Positions 1 through 5,601 of a DNA stretch of 7,734 bases are shown here, one piece after another. The DNA lies in contig DATAXV010000074.1 in assembly GCA_036272915.1 (NCBI GenBank), forward strand, positions 1 through 7,734, read 5' to 3'. The notes beneath the pieces are model-generated. The model did not search any database. It saw nothing but the letters and a program-made list of their open reading frames with translations, and had not been told where the DNA came from. Within the stretch, counting starts at the first letter, position 1. Each line of letters starts with the position of its first letter. Position numbers and translations under genes: made by a program. Source of the DNA: DATAXV01 sp036272915 (GTDB lineage Bacteria > Chloroflexota > Dormibacteria > Dormibacterales > Dormibacteraceae).

Positions 1-1
1 C

Positions 2-397
2 TACTACACGCTGAAGGACGCGATCGCCAACCCCAAGCCGATCCAGAAGCCCCACCCGCCGATCTGGATCGGGGCCGGCGGCGATCAGATGATCCGCCTC
101 GTCGCCCGCTACGCCGACGTCTGGAACCCCTCCGGCGCGGCCCGCGAGCACACCGCCGAGTACACCGAGAAGCTGGAGAAGGCATGCGCCGCCATCGGCC
201 GCGACCCGGCGACCATCCGCCGCGCGACCGGCCTCCGCTGGAGCGGGGATCGGGCGAAGCTGCTGGATGAGGCCGGCGCCGCGATCGAGAACGGCTTCAC
301 CGAGCACATGATCAACCTCCCAGGTCAGGAAGGCGGCCGTGCCGCGCACGCGGTCGCCGAGGTCCTTGACGACCTCCGCGCGCTGGGAGCGGCCTGA
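2..397 (+). CDS. LLM-class (luciferase-like, probably F420-dependent) oxidoreductase, C-terminal part
   Basis: This is a gene cut by the left edge; reading is open from base 2 to TGA at 395-397, giving 131 residues. The visible part includes PIQKPHPPIWIGAGGDQM followed by LVARYADVWNPSG. This is the conserved C-terminal core of bacterial luciferase-like flavin monooxygenases: the strand and phosphate-binding turn of the TIM barrel, then the ARYAD-W-N segment. In high-GC actinobacterial relatives this group usually uses coenzyme F420, but the N-terminal half that would help separate F420 from FMN use is outside the window, so the cofactor is inference. The expected role is a cytoplasmic hydride-transfer reaction on an unknown small molecule. 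The end, with a run of short Ala-rich helices, looks natural and not truncated. It converges on the AIM24 gene, with a strong hairpin between them. Confidence 0.88.
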   Translation, partial: YYTLKDAIANPKPIQKPHPPIWIGAGGDQMIRLVARYADVWNPSGAAREHTAEYTEKLEKACAAIGRDPATIRRATGLRWSGDRAKLLDEAGAAIENGFTEHMINLPGQEGGRAAHAVAEVLDDLRALGAA

Positions 398-448
398 GAC
401 CGGATCGGGCCGGAGTGACAGCCGCCGCTCCGGTCCGCGGCCGGTCGC

Positions 449-481
449 CGTCGACGGGCGGAGGCCGTTCGCCCGTCGACG
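449..481. terminator. Hairpin between convergent genes, probable bidirectional terminator
   Basis: A perfect 12-bp inverted repeat (CGTCGACGGGCG at 449-460 and CGCCCGTCGACG at 470-481) encloses a 9-nt loop. It lies between the stop of the rightward oxidoreductase (397) and the stop of the leftward AIM24 gene (486). There is no T-run on either side, so it is not a textbook intrinsic terminator, but high-GC bacteria often use such stems. A second, weaker pairing lies just before it (398-404 with 429-435). Confidence 0.6.
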
Positions 482-485
482 CTGC

Positions 486-1187
486 TCACTCCTTGGTCGG
501 CATGTGCACGTACATCGACTGGATACCGACCCGACCGGGCCCGGTGAACCGGTTGAAGACGAGCTGGCCGGAACCACCGAGCAGACCGGTGCGCAGGCCG
601 TAGACCTGCACCGTCATGCGGACGCCGGAGTCGCGGTAGATCCAGCCGCCGGGCTCGACGTCGATCTCCTCGCCGGGAGCCAGCACCTTCTCGAAGACGT
701 TGCCGTAGCCGTGGAGCCAGAGCACGCCCTCGTGGTTCTCGGCGCGGAAGCGGTCGATGAAGAACCCAGTTTGGCCGTAGAGCATGCTGCCCAGGCCCCT
801 GACCCGCTCGAAGCCGTACTCGAGGTTGCCGGTGGCGGCGAGGAACTGGTGCTCCCGGCACAGGATCTCCTCCCCCGGATTGAGGTGGAGCGGGAACACG
901 TGGCCGCTGGCGTCGCGGGAGAAGGCGACCTCGCCCGGCCCCCTGGCCTCGGTCATGAACACCTGCATCCCCGCGATCATCCGCCGGAAGGCGCCCTTCA
1001 CCGCCTTGACGCCGATGTTCAGCCCGGGGTCCTTCCAGAGGACGACATGGTGCTCGAAGTAGACGGGGACGCTCCCTTCCAGCCAGACGTGCAGCACGGG
1101 CACCAGCTCGCCCTGGATGCGGTAGGCGAGTCCGGGCGCGCGGCCCTCGGCCAGCTGGGTGGGCAGGATCTGAGGTGGCGTGGCCAT
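486..1187 (-). CDS. AIM24 family protein (TIGR00266/DUF124-like beta-sandwich protein)
   Basis: A 233-residue protein of the AIM24 family. The bacterial members are uncharacterised; the name comes from a yeast mitochondrial protein, so no reaction can be given. Evidence is the family's typical run of Gly-punctuated beta strands: VYFEHHVVLWKDP (42-54), a core around IAGMQVFMTEARGPGEVAFSRD (71-92), REHQFLAATG (111-120), EGVLWLHGYGNVFE (153-166), the P-GEEIDVEPGGWIY block (171-184), and the terminal GQLVFNRFTGPGRVGIQSMYVH (207-228). No signal peptide or membrane span is visible, so it is probably cytoplasmic. The start is set at ATG 1187 because family similarity begins there; the 35 in-frame residues further upstream are Arg/Pro-rich and would overlap the sulfatase end. 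There is no good Shine-Dalgarno sequence before this ATG. It lies 37 nt after the sulfatase stop and is probably the last gene of the marR operon. Confidence 0.9.
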   Translation of the reverse strand: MATPPQILPTQLAEGRAPGLAYRIQGELVPVLHVWLEGSVPVYFEHHVVLWKDPGLNIGVKAVKGAFRRMIAGMQVFMTEARGPGEVAFSRDASGHVFPLHLNPGEEILCREHQFLAATGNLEYGFERVRGLGSMLYGQTGFFIDRFRAENHEGVLWLHGYGNVFEKVLAPGEEIDVEPGGWIYRDSGVRMTVQVYGLRTGLLGGSGQLVFNRFTGPGRVGIQSMYVHMPTKE

Positions 1188-1224
1188 GGTCAGCGGATCA
1201 TAGGCCAGGTCGTCCGGACGCGGT

Positions 1225-2529
1225 TCAGGCGGGATCCCAGACCGAGGGGATCCGGCCCGCCCTCCGCTCCTCGGCCCAGCCAGGCGCCTCACGGCCCTGG
1301 ACGTCGCCCTCGAGCATGGGGTCGCGGGTGGCCAGGCGCCACTCCTCGAGCCGGCGTGCCAGCGTCCGGTGCCGTTCGCGGTAGGCCTCGTCGCCGATCA
1401 GGTTCCGCTCCTGGAGGGGATCCTGCGCCAGGTCGTAGAGCTCCTCGGGGCCCGATCGCGGCTGGTAGAAGGTCTCGCGGACTTCCTGGCCGGCGGGCGA
1501 CTCGTGGATGTCGATGGGCAGGTAGGTGGTGGGCCCGGGCCGCAGGTGGCGGATGTAGGCCATGCCCTCGGTCCGGATGCCTCGGACCGGCTGGTAGGCG
1601 TCGTGCCAGGTGACCTCGGCGAAGATCTCCTCGCGCACGCTCGCGCCGCCTTCCAGGACGGGCACCAGGCTGCGCCCATCGATGCCGGCGGGGGCATCGG
1701 CGCCGGCCAGCTCACAGAGGGTCGGCAGCAGATCGACGTTGGAGACGAGGGCGTCGGTGCTCCCGCCGGCGGTCAGGCGGGCCGGCCAGCGGGCGATCAG
1801 GGCGATCTCCAGGCCGGGGTCGTGCAGCGTCCCCTTGGCGCCGGGGAAGGCGATGCCGTGGTCGGTGGTGTAGATGAGGAGCGTGTCCCTGGCCCGAGGC
1901 AGCGCCGCGACCGCGGCGGCGATGGCGCCGACGGCGCTGTCCAGCTCGCGCAGCGAGGCCTGGAACCCGGCCAGGTCGTGGCGGACCCCGGGCCGGTCGG
2001 GCAGGTAGGGCGGCACCTCGACCTCCTCCCCCGCCGCGGGCTCGGGGAACGGGCGGTGCGTCTGGAAGAATCCCGCGCAGAGGTAGAAGGGCTCTCCGGC
2101 GCCCAGGCGCGGCAGGGCCGTGAGCACGGTCTCCGCGACCTCCCCGGCGTCGCCACCAGCGGGGCCCATGACCTCCTGGTAGCCGTGGTGATCGGGGGCC
2201 CGGCGGGACCCTTCGTGCTCGGTTCCGCAGAGCACGGTCCGGTACCCGGCCCCGGCGAGCAGCGCGGGCAGGGTGGCCAGGCTCGGGTCGAGGTCGAAGC
2301 CGAGATGGGCCAGCCCCAGCATCCCGGTCCGGTGCGGGACCATGCCCGTGATCAGGCCGGCCCGGCTCGGGCTGCACTGGGGAGCGGTGGTGAAGGCGCG
2401 GTCGAAGCGGAGGCCCTGGGCGGCGACGGCGTCGAGGTTGGGCGTCGCCACCCCGCGGCCATAGCAGCCCAGCCGGCGCCCGGTGTCGTGCGAGATCAGT
2501 AAGACGATGTCGGGGCGCGTGTCACTCAT
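1225..2529 (-). CDS. Sulfatase (type I, formylglycine-dependent, alkaline-phosphatase superfamily)
   Basis: A 434-residue sulfatase expected to hydrolyse a sulfate ester or sulfamate. The maturation motif C-S-P-S-R is at C52-R56, so Cys52 would be oxidised to formylglycine. The N-terminal metal site reads SHDTGRRLGCYG (13-24), with His14-Asp15 where many sulfatases have Asp-Asp. Further motifs are the THRPF loop (157-161), TTDHG (221-225) with probable metal ligand Asp223 and His224, and Lys232 in GAKGTLHDPG. The C-terminal third has the usual VDLLPTLCELAG and EELYDLAQDPLQERNL segments. The HDTG-type N-terminus resembles heparan-N-sulfatase-like groups, but the substrate cannot be named. No signal peptide is seen, so it is probably cytoplasmic, and no formylglycine-generating enzyme gene is in the window. 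ATG 2529 overlaps the GNAT stop by 8 nt (ATGAGTGA), and GAGGA (2538-2542) precedes it by 8 nt, so translation is probably coupled. Confidence 0.93.
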   Translation of the reverse strand: MSDTRPDIVLLISHDTGRRLGCYGRGVATPNLDAVAAQGLRFDRAFTTAPQCSPSRAGLITGMVPHRTGMLGLAHLGFDLDPSLATLPALLAGAGYRTVLCGTEHEGSRRAPDHHGYQEVMGPAGGDAGEVAETVLTALPRLGAGEPFYLCAGFFQTHRPFPEPAAGEEVEVPPYLPDRPGVRHDLAGFQASLRELDSAVGAIAAAVAALPRARDTLLIYTTDHGIAFPGAKGTLHDPGLEIALIARWPARLTAGGSTDALVSNVDLLPTLCELAGADAPAGIDGRSLVPVLEGGASVREEIFAEVTWHDAYQPVRGIRTEGMAYIRHLRPGPTTYLPIDIHESPAGQEVRETFYQPRSGPEELYDLAQDPLQERNLIGDEAYRERHRTLARRLEEWRLATRDPMLEGDVQGREAPGWAEERRAGRIPSVWDPA

Positions 2530-3002
2530 GCCGCCAATCCTCGGCCAGGACCTCGGTCAGGATCACGTCGACCCAGCGCCCGCCGCAGAAGACGTGCTCC
2601 CGGCGCCGCCCGACCTCCCGGTAGCCGGCACCGAGCTGCGCGCGCCGGCTGGCCTCGTTGCCCTGGAGGTACTTGGAGGTCAGCTTGTTCAGGCCGGCCT
2701 CGGCGAAGGCGTAGGCGGTCCTGGCCTTCATCGGTCTCGGCGTGCCGGTGGCGCCAGTTGATGTCGCCGATCTGGGAGGTGCCCACCGCGCTGCCCTCGT
2801 GCTCGACGACCCAGGTGATCGTGTCCTGGTCGCGGGCGCGGCCTTCGATCCACTCCCGCTCCTGGTCCACGGAGGGCGGCGCCGTGACCAGCAGCCAGCG
2901 GGTCACCTCGACGTCCTCGAACCAGGCGACCATGGTCGCCGCGTCGTCCGTGCGCGGCGGCCGCAGCCGCCACCCCTCCCCCTCGATGATCGGTCCGTTC
3001 AC
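2522..3002 (-). pseudogene. GNAT (RimJ/RimL-type) acetyltransferase, frameshifted with an internal deletion
   Basis: Two halves of one GNAT protein lie in different frames. From GTG 3002, about 90 residues read as a normal N-terminal half, ending in VGTSQIGDINWRHRHAET. That frame then runs on to 2526 as Arg-rich nonsense. The C-terminal half begins at 2731 in another frame (MKARTAYAFAEAGLNKL) and goes through YLQGNEASRRAQLGAGYREVG to EVLAEDWRHE, stopping at 2522. In complete relatives about 20 residues lie between these parts, carrying the acetyl-CoA pyrophosphate loop (Q/R-x-x-G-x-G/A, usually a WGKGYGTEA-like stretch). Those residues are missing, so simple frame correction would not restore an enzyme. 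Either the gene decayed or the assembly dropped about 60 bases. The start follows a GGAGGGG site (3013-3019) inside the end of marR. The substrate is unknown. Confidence 0.8.
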
Positions 3003-3009
3003 GCTCTTC

Positions 3010-3435
3010 TCACCCCTCCACCTGGGCGGCCAACCGCTGCACCAGCCCGTGTAACTGGACCGCCTCGTCGGCGGTGAGGGCGGCCTGCAGCTGGCGCTGC
3101 TTCTCCGCCCAGATTCGCAGAACCGGGTCGCGCAGGCTCCTCCCCCGTTCGGTCAGGAACACGCTCCAGGCGCGGCCGCCCTGCGGCGCCCGCTCTCTCC
3201 GGACCAGGCCGGCGGCGATCATCCGGCGGAGCATCTTGCTGACGGTGGGAGGCTCAACGCCCAGGACCTCGATCAGCTCTCCCTGGCCACGGCCGTCCCG
3301 CTCCCAGAGGAGCAGCAGGACCTGGTCCTGACCGGGGTAGATGCCGAGTTCGGTGAACTGGCGCACGCTGCGGATCCACAACGTGCGACCCAGCTTCTCC
3401 AGCTGGTAGACGAGACTCTCCCTTGGCCCTTGCAT
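3010..3435 (-). CDS. MarR family transcriptional regulator
   Basis: A 141-residue winged-helix repressor or activator of normal MarR length. Residues 8-32 form the first dimerisation helix. PGQDQVLLLLWERDGRGQGELIEVLGVEPPTVSKMLRRM (34-72) covers the helix-turn-helix with recognition helix PPTVSKMLRRM. RRERAPQGGRAWSVFLTERG (79-98) is the wing with its conserved Asp/Arg-type turn, and 103-139 is the C-terminal dimerisation helix. It is the first gene of a leftward set; the GNAT start follows its stop by 7 nt. MarR proteins often control their own operon in response to small phenolic or oxidant ligands; here the ligand is unknown. ATG 3435 has no Shine-Dalgarno sequence, but a TATACT box ends 9 nt before it, which suggests leaderless translation. 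Confidence 0.93.
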   Translation of the reverse strand: MQGPRESLVYQLEKLGRTLWIRSVRQFTELGIYPGQDQVLLLLWERDGRGQGELIEVLGVEPPTVSKMLRRMIAAGLVRRERAPQGGRAWSVFLTERGRSLRDPVLRIWAEKQRQLQAALTADEAVQLHGLVQRLAAQVEG

Positions 3436-3443
3436 GGCGGCGG

Positions 3444-3449
3444 AGTATA
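3444..3449 (-). promoter_or_regulatory. Probable -10 box of the marR operon (TATACT)
   Basis: On the minus strand TATACT matches the sigma-70 -10 consensus at 5 of 6 bases. It ends 8 nt before the marR ATG, putting transcription start at or within a few bases of the start codon. No convincing -35 box is found at 16-18 nt spacing. Extended AT content is otherwise absent in this GC-rich stretch, so the box stands out. Confidence 0.45.
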
Positions 3450-3540
3450 GAGGCCGGGTGCGACCTCGGGGCCGGCCGCAGCGAGATGGCGCCGGTGAGA
3501 GTGGCTCGAACTGGGACCGGGAGGCCGGAGAACCTCCCCC

Positions 3541-3570
3541 GGCGGCGATGGCCGTGGGGTCATCGCCGCC
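3541..3570 (-). terminator. Terminator-like hairpin downstream of padR
   Basis: A perfect 10-bp stem (GGCGGCGATG at 3541-3550 with CATCGCCGCC at 3561-3570) can extend inward by a G-T and two C-G pairs to a 4-nt loop. It begins 10 nt after the padR stop and ends about 90 nt before the marR -10 box. There is no U-run. The placement fits ending padR transcription before the marR promoter. The rest of the 145-nt padR-marR gap shows nothing else clear. Confidence 0.55.
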
Positions 3571-3580
3571 CCTCCGTCGA

Positions 3581-4174
3581 CTACTCCTGCTCGCCGAGCA
3601 TCGCGTACAGCCGGCGGCGGGTCTCGTTGAGGAGCTCCATCGCCCGCTGCTGCTGCTGCTCGCTGCCCGCCTGGGCGACCTGCATCGCCGCCACGGTGAG
3701 CTGCCGGATCGAACTGCCGAGCTGGAATCCGGCGTCTCCCTGACCCTCGGCCAGGTGCTCCCACGGGGCCTGCCCGCCGACCCGCCCGGCCTCCTCCGTA
3801 CCGGCCTCGGTCAGGGAGAAGGTGCGCTTGCCCTCGACCTCCTGGCTGGCGACCAGGCCCTGGTCCTCGAGCAGCTGCAGGGTCGGGTACACGGAGCCGG
3901 GGCTGGGACGCCAGACGCCGTTGGTCCGGCTCTCCAGCTCACCGATCATCTCGTAACCGTGCATCGGCCGCTCCTTGAGCAGGCTGATGATGGCGGCGCG
4001 GACGTCGCCCCGCCGGGCCCGGGGCCCGAAGGGCGGGCGGAACTGACCGTGACCCCAGGGCCCGCCAAAGGCGAACCCGCCGCGGCCGCCAGGACCGAAC
4101 CTTGCCTTCATCCGCGGGTCGCGGCCACCCGGATGCCCGTGGCGGGGATCCGGACCTCCGAAATCATCGAACAT
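3581..4174 (-). CDS. PadR family transcriptional regulator
   Basis: A 197-residue regulator. Residues 1-52 are a Gly/His/Pro/Phe-rich, probably disordered tail (FGPGGRGGFAFGGPWGHG), seen on many PadR proteins. Residues 55-124 are the PadR winged helix: RRGDVRAAIISLLKERPMHGYEMIGELE, then WRPSPGSVYPTLQLLEDQGLV and the wing VEGKRTFSLTEAG. Residues 150-195 form a Gln/Glu/Arg-rich helix likely to dimerise. PadR proteins normally repress themselves and a nearby gene, often an efflux pump; no pump is in view, so the divergent DUF2993 gene is the natural candidate target. The start at ATG 4174 is strongly supported by AGGAGGT 7 nt upstream, although the frame stays open to 4354. A palindromic repeat region lies directly upstream. 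Confidence 0.94.
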   Translation of the reverse strand: MFDDFGGPDPRHGHPGGRDPRMKARFGPGGRGGFAFGGPWGHGQFRPPFGPRARRGDVRAAIISLLKERPMHGYEMIGELESRTNGVWRPSPGSVYPTLQLLEDQGLVASQEVEGKRTFSLTEAGTEEAGRVGGQAPWEHLAEGQGDAGFQLGSSIRQLTVAAMQVAQAGSEQQQQRAMELLNETRRRLYAMLGEQE

Positions 4175-4181
4175 TGTGGAT

Positions 4182-4188
4182 ACCTCCT
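4182..4188 (-). promoter_or_regulatory. Ribosome binding site of padR (AGGAGGT)
   Basis: The minus strand reads AGGAGGT, a near-complete match to the anti-Shine-Dalgarno sequence, 7 nt before ATG 4174. It decides the start against the upstream in-frame Met codons at 4354 and elsewhere, which would run through the divergent gene's promoter region and coding start. Confidence 0.85.
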
Positions 4189-4197
4189 GAGCTAACG

Positions 4198-4217
4198 CGA
4201 TATATCGTTGGATATCG
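4198..4217. promoter_or_regulatory. Candidate operator between padR and the DUF2993 gene
   Basis: CGATATATCG (4198-4207) is a perfect 10-bp palindrome. A second ATATCG starts 10 bp after the first (4202 and 4212), about one helical turn, so the two half-sites would lie on the same face of the DNA. GATATC (4211-4216) is itself palindromic. The AT-rich block is unusual in this GC-rich DNA and sits 24 nt upstream of the padR start and about 20-30 nt upstream of the divergent gene. Binding by PadR is inference. It may also contain the padR -10 box (minus-strand TACGAT, 4214-4219). Confidence 0.5.
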
Positions 4218-4235
4218 TAGCACGGGTCTGGCAGG

Positions 4236-4931
4236 ATGGTGCGCGTGAGGACATTGATTGCCACCCTGGTGGTGCTCTGCCTGCTCCTCATCGCCGCGGA
4301 CCGGATCGGCGAGTGGGAGGCGGGCAAACTCATCGCCAGCCACGTGACCAGCACCTACAACCTCAGCCAGAAGCCCAAGGTCGAGGTCAGGGGTACGCCC
4401 TTCCTGACCCAGTGGGCCGAGGGCGACTACCGGGAGGTCGACGTCCAGGCGCCGACGCTGACGGTCGACAAGGTCCCGATCAACGACGTCCGCGTCCAGA
4501 TCCACGACATCCAGGCCTCCGCCTTCGTCACCACCGCCGCCGGCTTCGAGAGCGCCGGTGCGGGCAGGGTGGCCATGCAGGGGCAGATCCCCTACTCCGG
4601 TCTGCCCGCCCCCAGCGGGTTCACCATCACGCCGTCGGACGGCGAGCTCAAGCTGCAGGGCTCGATCGGCATCTACGGCGTCACCATCCCGGTCTCGGCT
4701 ACGATCGCGGTCGGCGTGCAGAACGGCCGGCTGGTCCTGACCGCGCAGAAGGTGCAGGCCAGCAACGCATACGTCGACTCCATCGCCCAGCAGCTGATCC
4801 AGCGGCAGCTCGATCAGGTGCCCCAGCCTCAGGACCTCCCCTTCGGCGCCCACCTGACCGGCGTCCAGGTGACGTCGAACGCTCTCGACATCGAGGCCTC
4901 CGGCCGGAACGTGACCCTGGCCGGGACGTAG
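4236..4931 (+). CDS. DUF2993 (LmeA-like) phospholipid-binding protein
   Basis: A 231-residue protein with one N-terminal hydrophobic segment (about residues 6-21, LIATLVVLCLLLIAAD) acting as a signal or anchor. The remainder is a beta-rich exported domain of the DUF2993 family. Supporting features are WEAGKLIASHV (27-37), the VRGTPFLTQWAEGDYREVDVQAP block (51-73) and the closing HLTGVQVTSNALDIEASGRNVTL (206-228). In mycobacteria the family member LmeA binds phosphatidylinositol-type lipids and supports lipomannan elongation in the periplasm; whether this host makes such glycolipids is unknown. The start is uncertain. ATG 4236 directly abuts GCAGG, too close for a ribosome site, whereas in-frame GTG 4245 lies 8 nt after AGGA (4233-4236) and gives a more typical signal sequence beginning (V)RTLIATL. 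The gene is divergent from padR and followed by a small hairpin. Confidence 0.85.
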   Translation: MVRVRTLIATLVVLCLLLIAADRIGEWEAGKLIASHVTSTYNLSQKPKVEVRGTPFLTQWAEGDYREVDVQAPTLTVDKVPINDVRVQIHDIQASAFVTTAAGFESAGAGRVAMQGQIPYSGLPAPSGFTITPSDGELKLQGSIGIYGVTIPVSATIAVGVQNGRLVLTAQKVQASNAYVDSIAQQLIQRQLDQVPQPQDLPFGAHLTGVQVTSNALDIEASGRNVTLAGT

Positions 4932-4932
4932 G

Positions 4933-4951
4933 CGCGCCCGGAACCGGCGCG
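4933..4951 (+). terminator. Weak terminator-like hairpin after the DUF2993 gene
   Basis: CGCGCC (4933-4938) pairs with GGCGCG (4946-4951) around a 7-nt loop, starting 2 nt after the stop codon. There is no U-run. It would separate the DUF2993 transcript from the sigma operon promoter that begins about 20 nt later. Confidence 0.35.
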
Positions 4952-4972
4952 TCGAGATAAGTCGCGCCCACC

Positions 4973-4998
4973 TGTCGATTCGGGCGAGTCCCTGCGTC
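4973..4998 (+). promoter_or_regulatory. Candidate ECF42-type promoter of the SRPBCC-YCII-sigma operon
   Basis: TGTCGA (4973-4978) is followed after 16 nt by CGTC (4995-4998). As I recall, the target signature reported for ECF42 sigma factors in Streptomyces venezuelae is TGTCGA at -35 with CGA/TC at -10; the spacing here is typical for ECF promoters. Transcription would start near 5005, leaving a leader of about 48 nt before ATG 5053. Since the operon encodes an ECF42-type sigma factor, this implies positive autoregulation (inference). Confidence 0.6.
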
Positions 4999-5041
4999 GT
5001 CACTGCGAAATCCGGGAGGCCACCGGGCATCCCCCCAACGC

Positions 5042-5047
5042 AGGAGG
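5042..5047 (+). promoter_or_regulatory. Ribosome binding site of the SRPBCC gene (AGGAGG)
   Basis: AGGAGG lies 5 nt before ATG 5053 and fixes that start. It is the only strong ribosome site of the three-gene operon; the two downstream genes rely on overlapping stop/start codons. Confidence 0.85.
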
Positions 5048-5052
5048 ACGAC

Positions 5053-5601
5053 ATGAGTCAGGTTGAAGTGACCGGTGCCTGCACCGAGGTCGAGATCGAG
5101 GTCGAGGTGCCGGCAGAGCGGATGTGGGGTCTGATCACGGACGTCGGACGAATCGGCGAGTGGAGCCCCGAGGTCAGGGGTGGCGGCTGGCTCGAGGGCG
5201 AGGGACCCCGGCCGGGCGCTCGCTTCCTCGGCCGCAACGGGTGGCGCGACGGCGAGGTCACCTGCGTCGTTACCGAGGCCGAACGGCCGGGCGTCTTCGC
5301 CTGGGTCGTGCTCGACGCCGCCCGCGACCCGGAGCGGCCGGGCTCGATCTGGCGCTACGAGCTGAGCCCGGGATCGAGGCCGGGGACGACGAGGGTCCGC
5401 AACCGCTTCACCCACGGCTCCGGCCACACCGGCCTGGCCCGGATCATCGAACAGGATCCGGAGCGCGGCCAGGACCACCTGCGGAGCCGGCTCGAGCAGT
5501 TGAGGAGCAACATGGTCCGCACCATCGAGGCCATGGCCCGGTCCCAGTCCGCCGGGTCGACCACCGCACCGGGAGCCGCCCGGATGGAGACGATCCGATG
5601 A
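5053..5601 (+). CDS. SRPBCC family protein (polyketide cyclase/dehydrase-like START-fold)
   Basis: A 182-residue protein whose residues 12-160 match the SRPBCC helix-grip fold. VEIEVEVPAERMWGLITDVGRIGEWSPEV (13-41) is the typical first strand, the helix pair and the W-SPE turn. PGARFLGRNGWRDGEVTCVVTEAERPGVFAWVV (54-86) and GSIWRYELSPGSRPGTTRVRNRF (97-119) form the central sheet. LRSRLEQLRSNMVRTIEAMA (143-162) is the long C-terminal helix that closes the hydrophobic cavity. Members bind or transform small hydrophobic ligands; the ligand here is unknown. It lacks a signal peptide, so it should be cytoplasmic. Its stop overlaps the next start by 4 nt (ATGA, 5598-5601). Co-transcription with a YCII protein and an ECF42-type sigma factor suggests it is part of the response, or a ligand sensor for it (inference). 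Confidence 0.9.
   Translation: MSQVEVTGACTEVEIEVEVPAERMWGLITDVGRIGEWSPEVRGGGWLEGEGPRPGARFLGRNGWRDGEVTCVVTEAERPGVFAWVVLDAARDPERPGSIWRYELSPGSRPGTTRVRNRFTHGSGHTGLARIIEQDPERGQDHLRSRLEQLRSNMVRTIEAMARSQSAGSTTAPGAARMETIR

Noticed and set aside
1211..1220. 10-bp palindrome CGTCCGGACG between the sulfatase and AIM24 genes
   Set aside because: It lies inside an operon, lacks a loop for a stable RNA hairpin and an AT-rich context, and is likely chance in GC-rich DNA.
339..2502. Long plus-strand reading frames (424 and 377 residues) opposite AIM24 and the sulfatase
   Set aside because: They are Arg/Pro/Gly/Val-biased without recognisable domains and mirror two well-supported minus-strand genes. GC-rich codon bias leaves antisense frames open.
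2725..2740. Programmed ribosomal frameshift in the GNAT gene
   Set aside because: There is no slippery heptamer, and about 20 residues of the conserved core are missing, so shifting frame would not produce a complete enzyme.
4164..5478. Minus-strand frames of 296 and 259 residues opposite the DUF2993 and SRPBCC genes
   Set aside because: Composition is Asp/Arg/Gly-rich without motifs, they cross the intergenic control regions, and the plus-strand proteins have clear family signatures.
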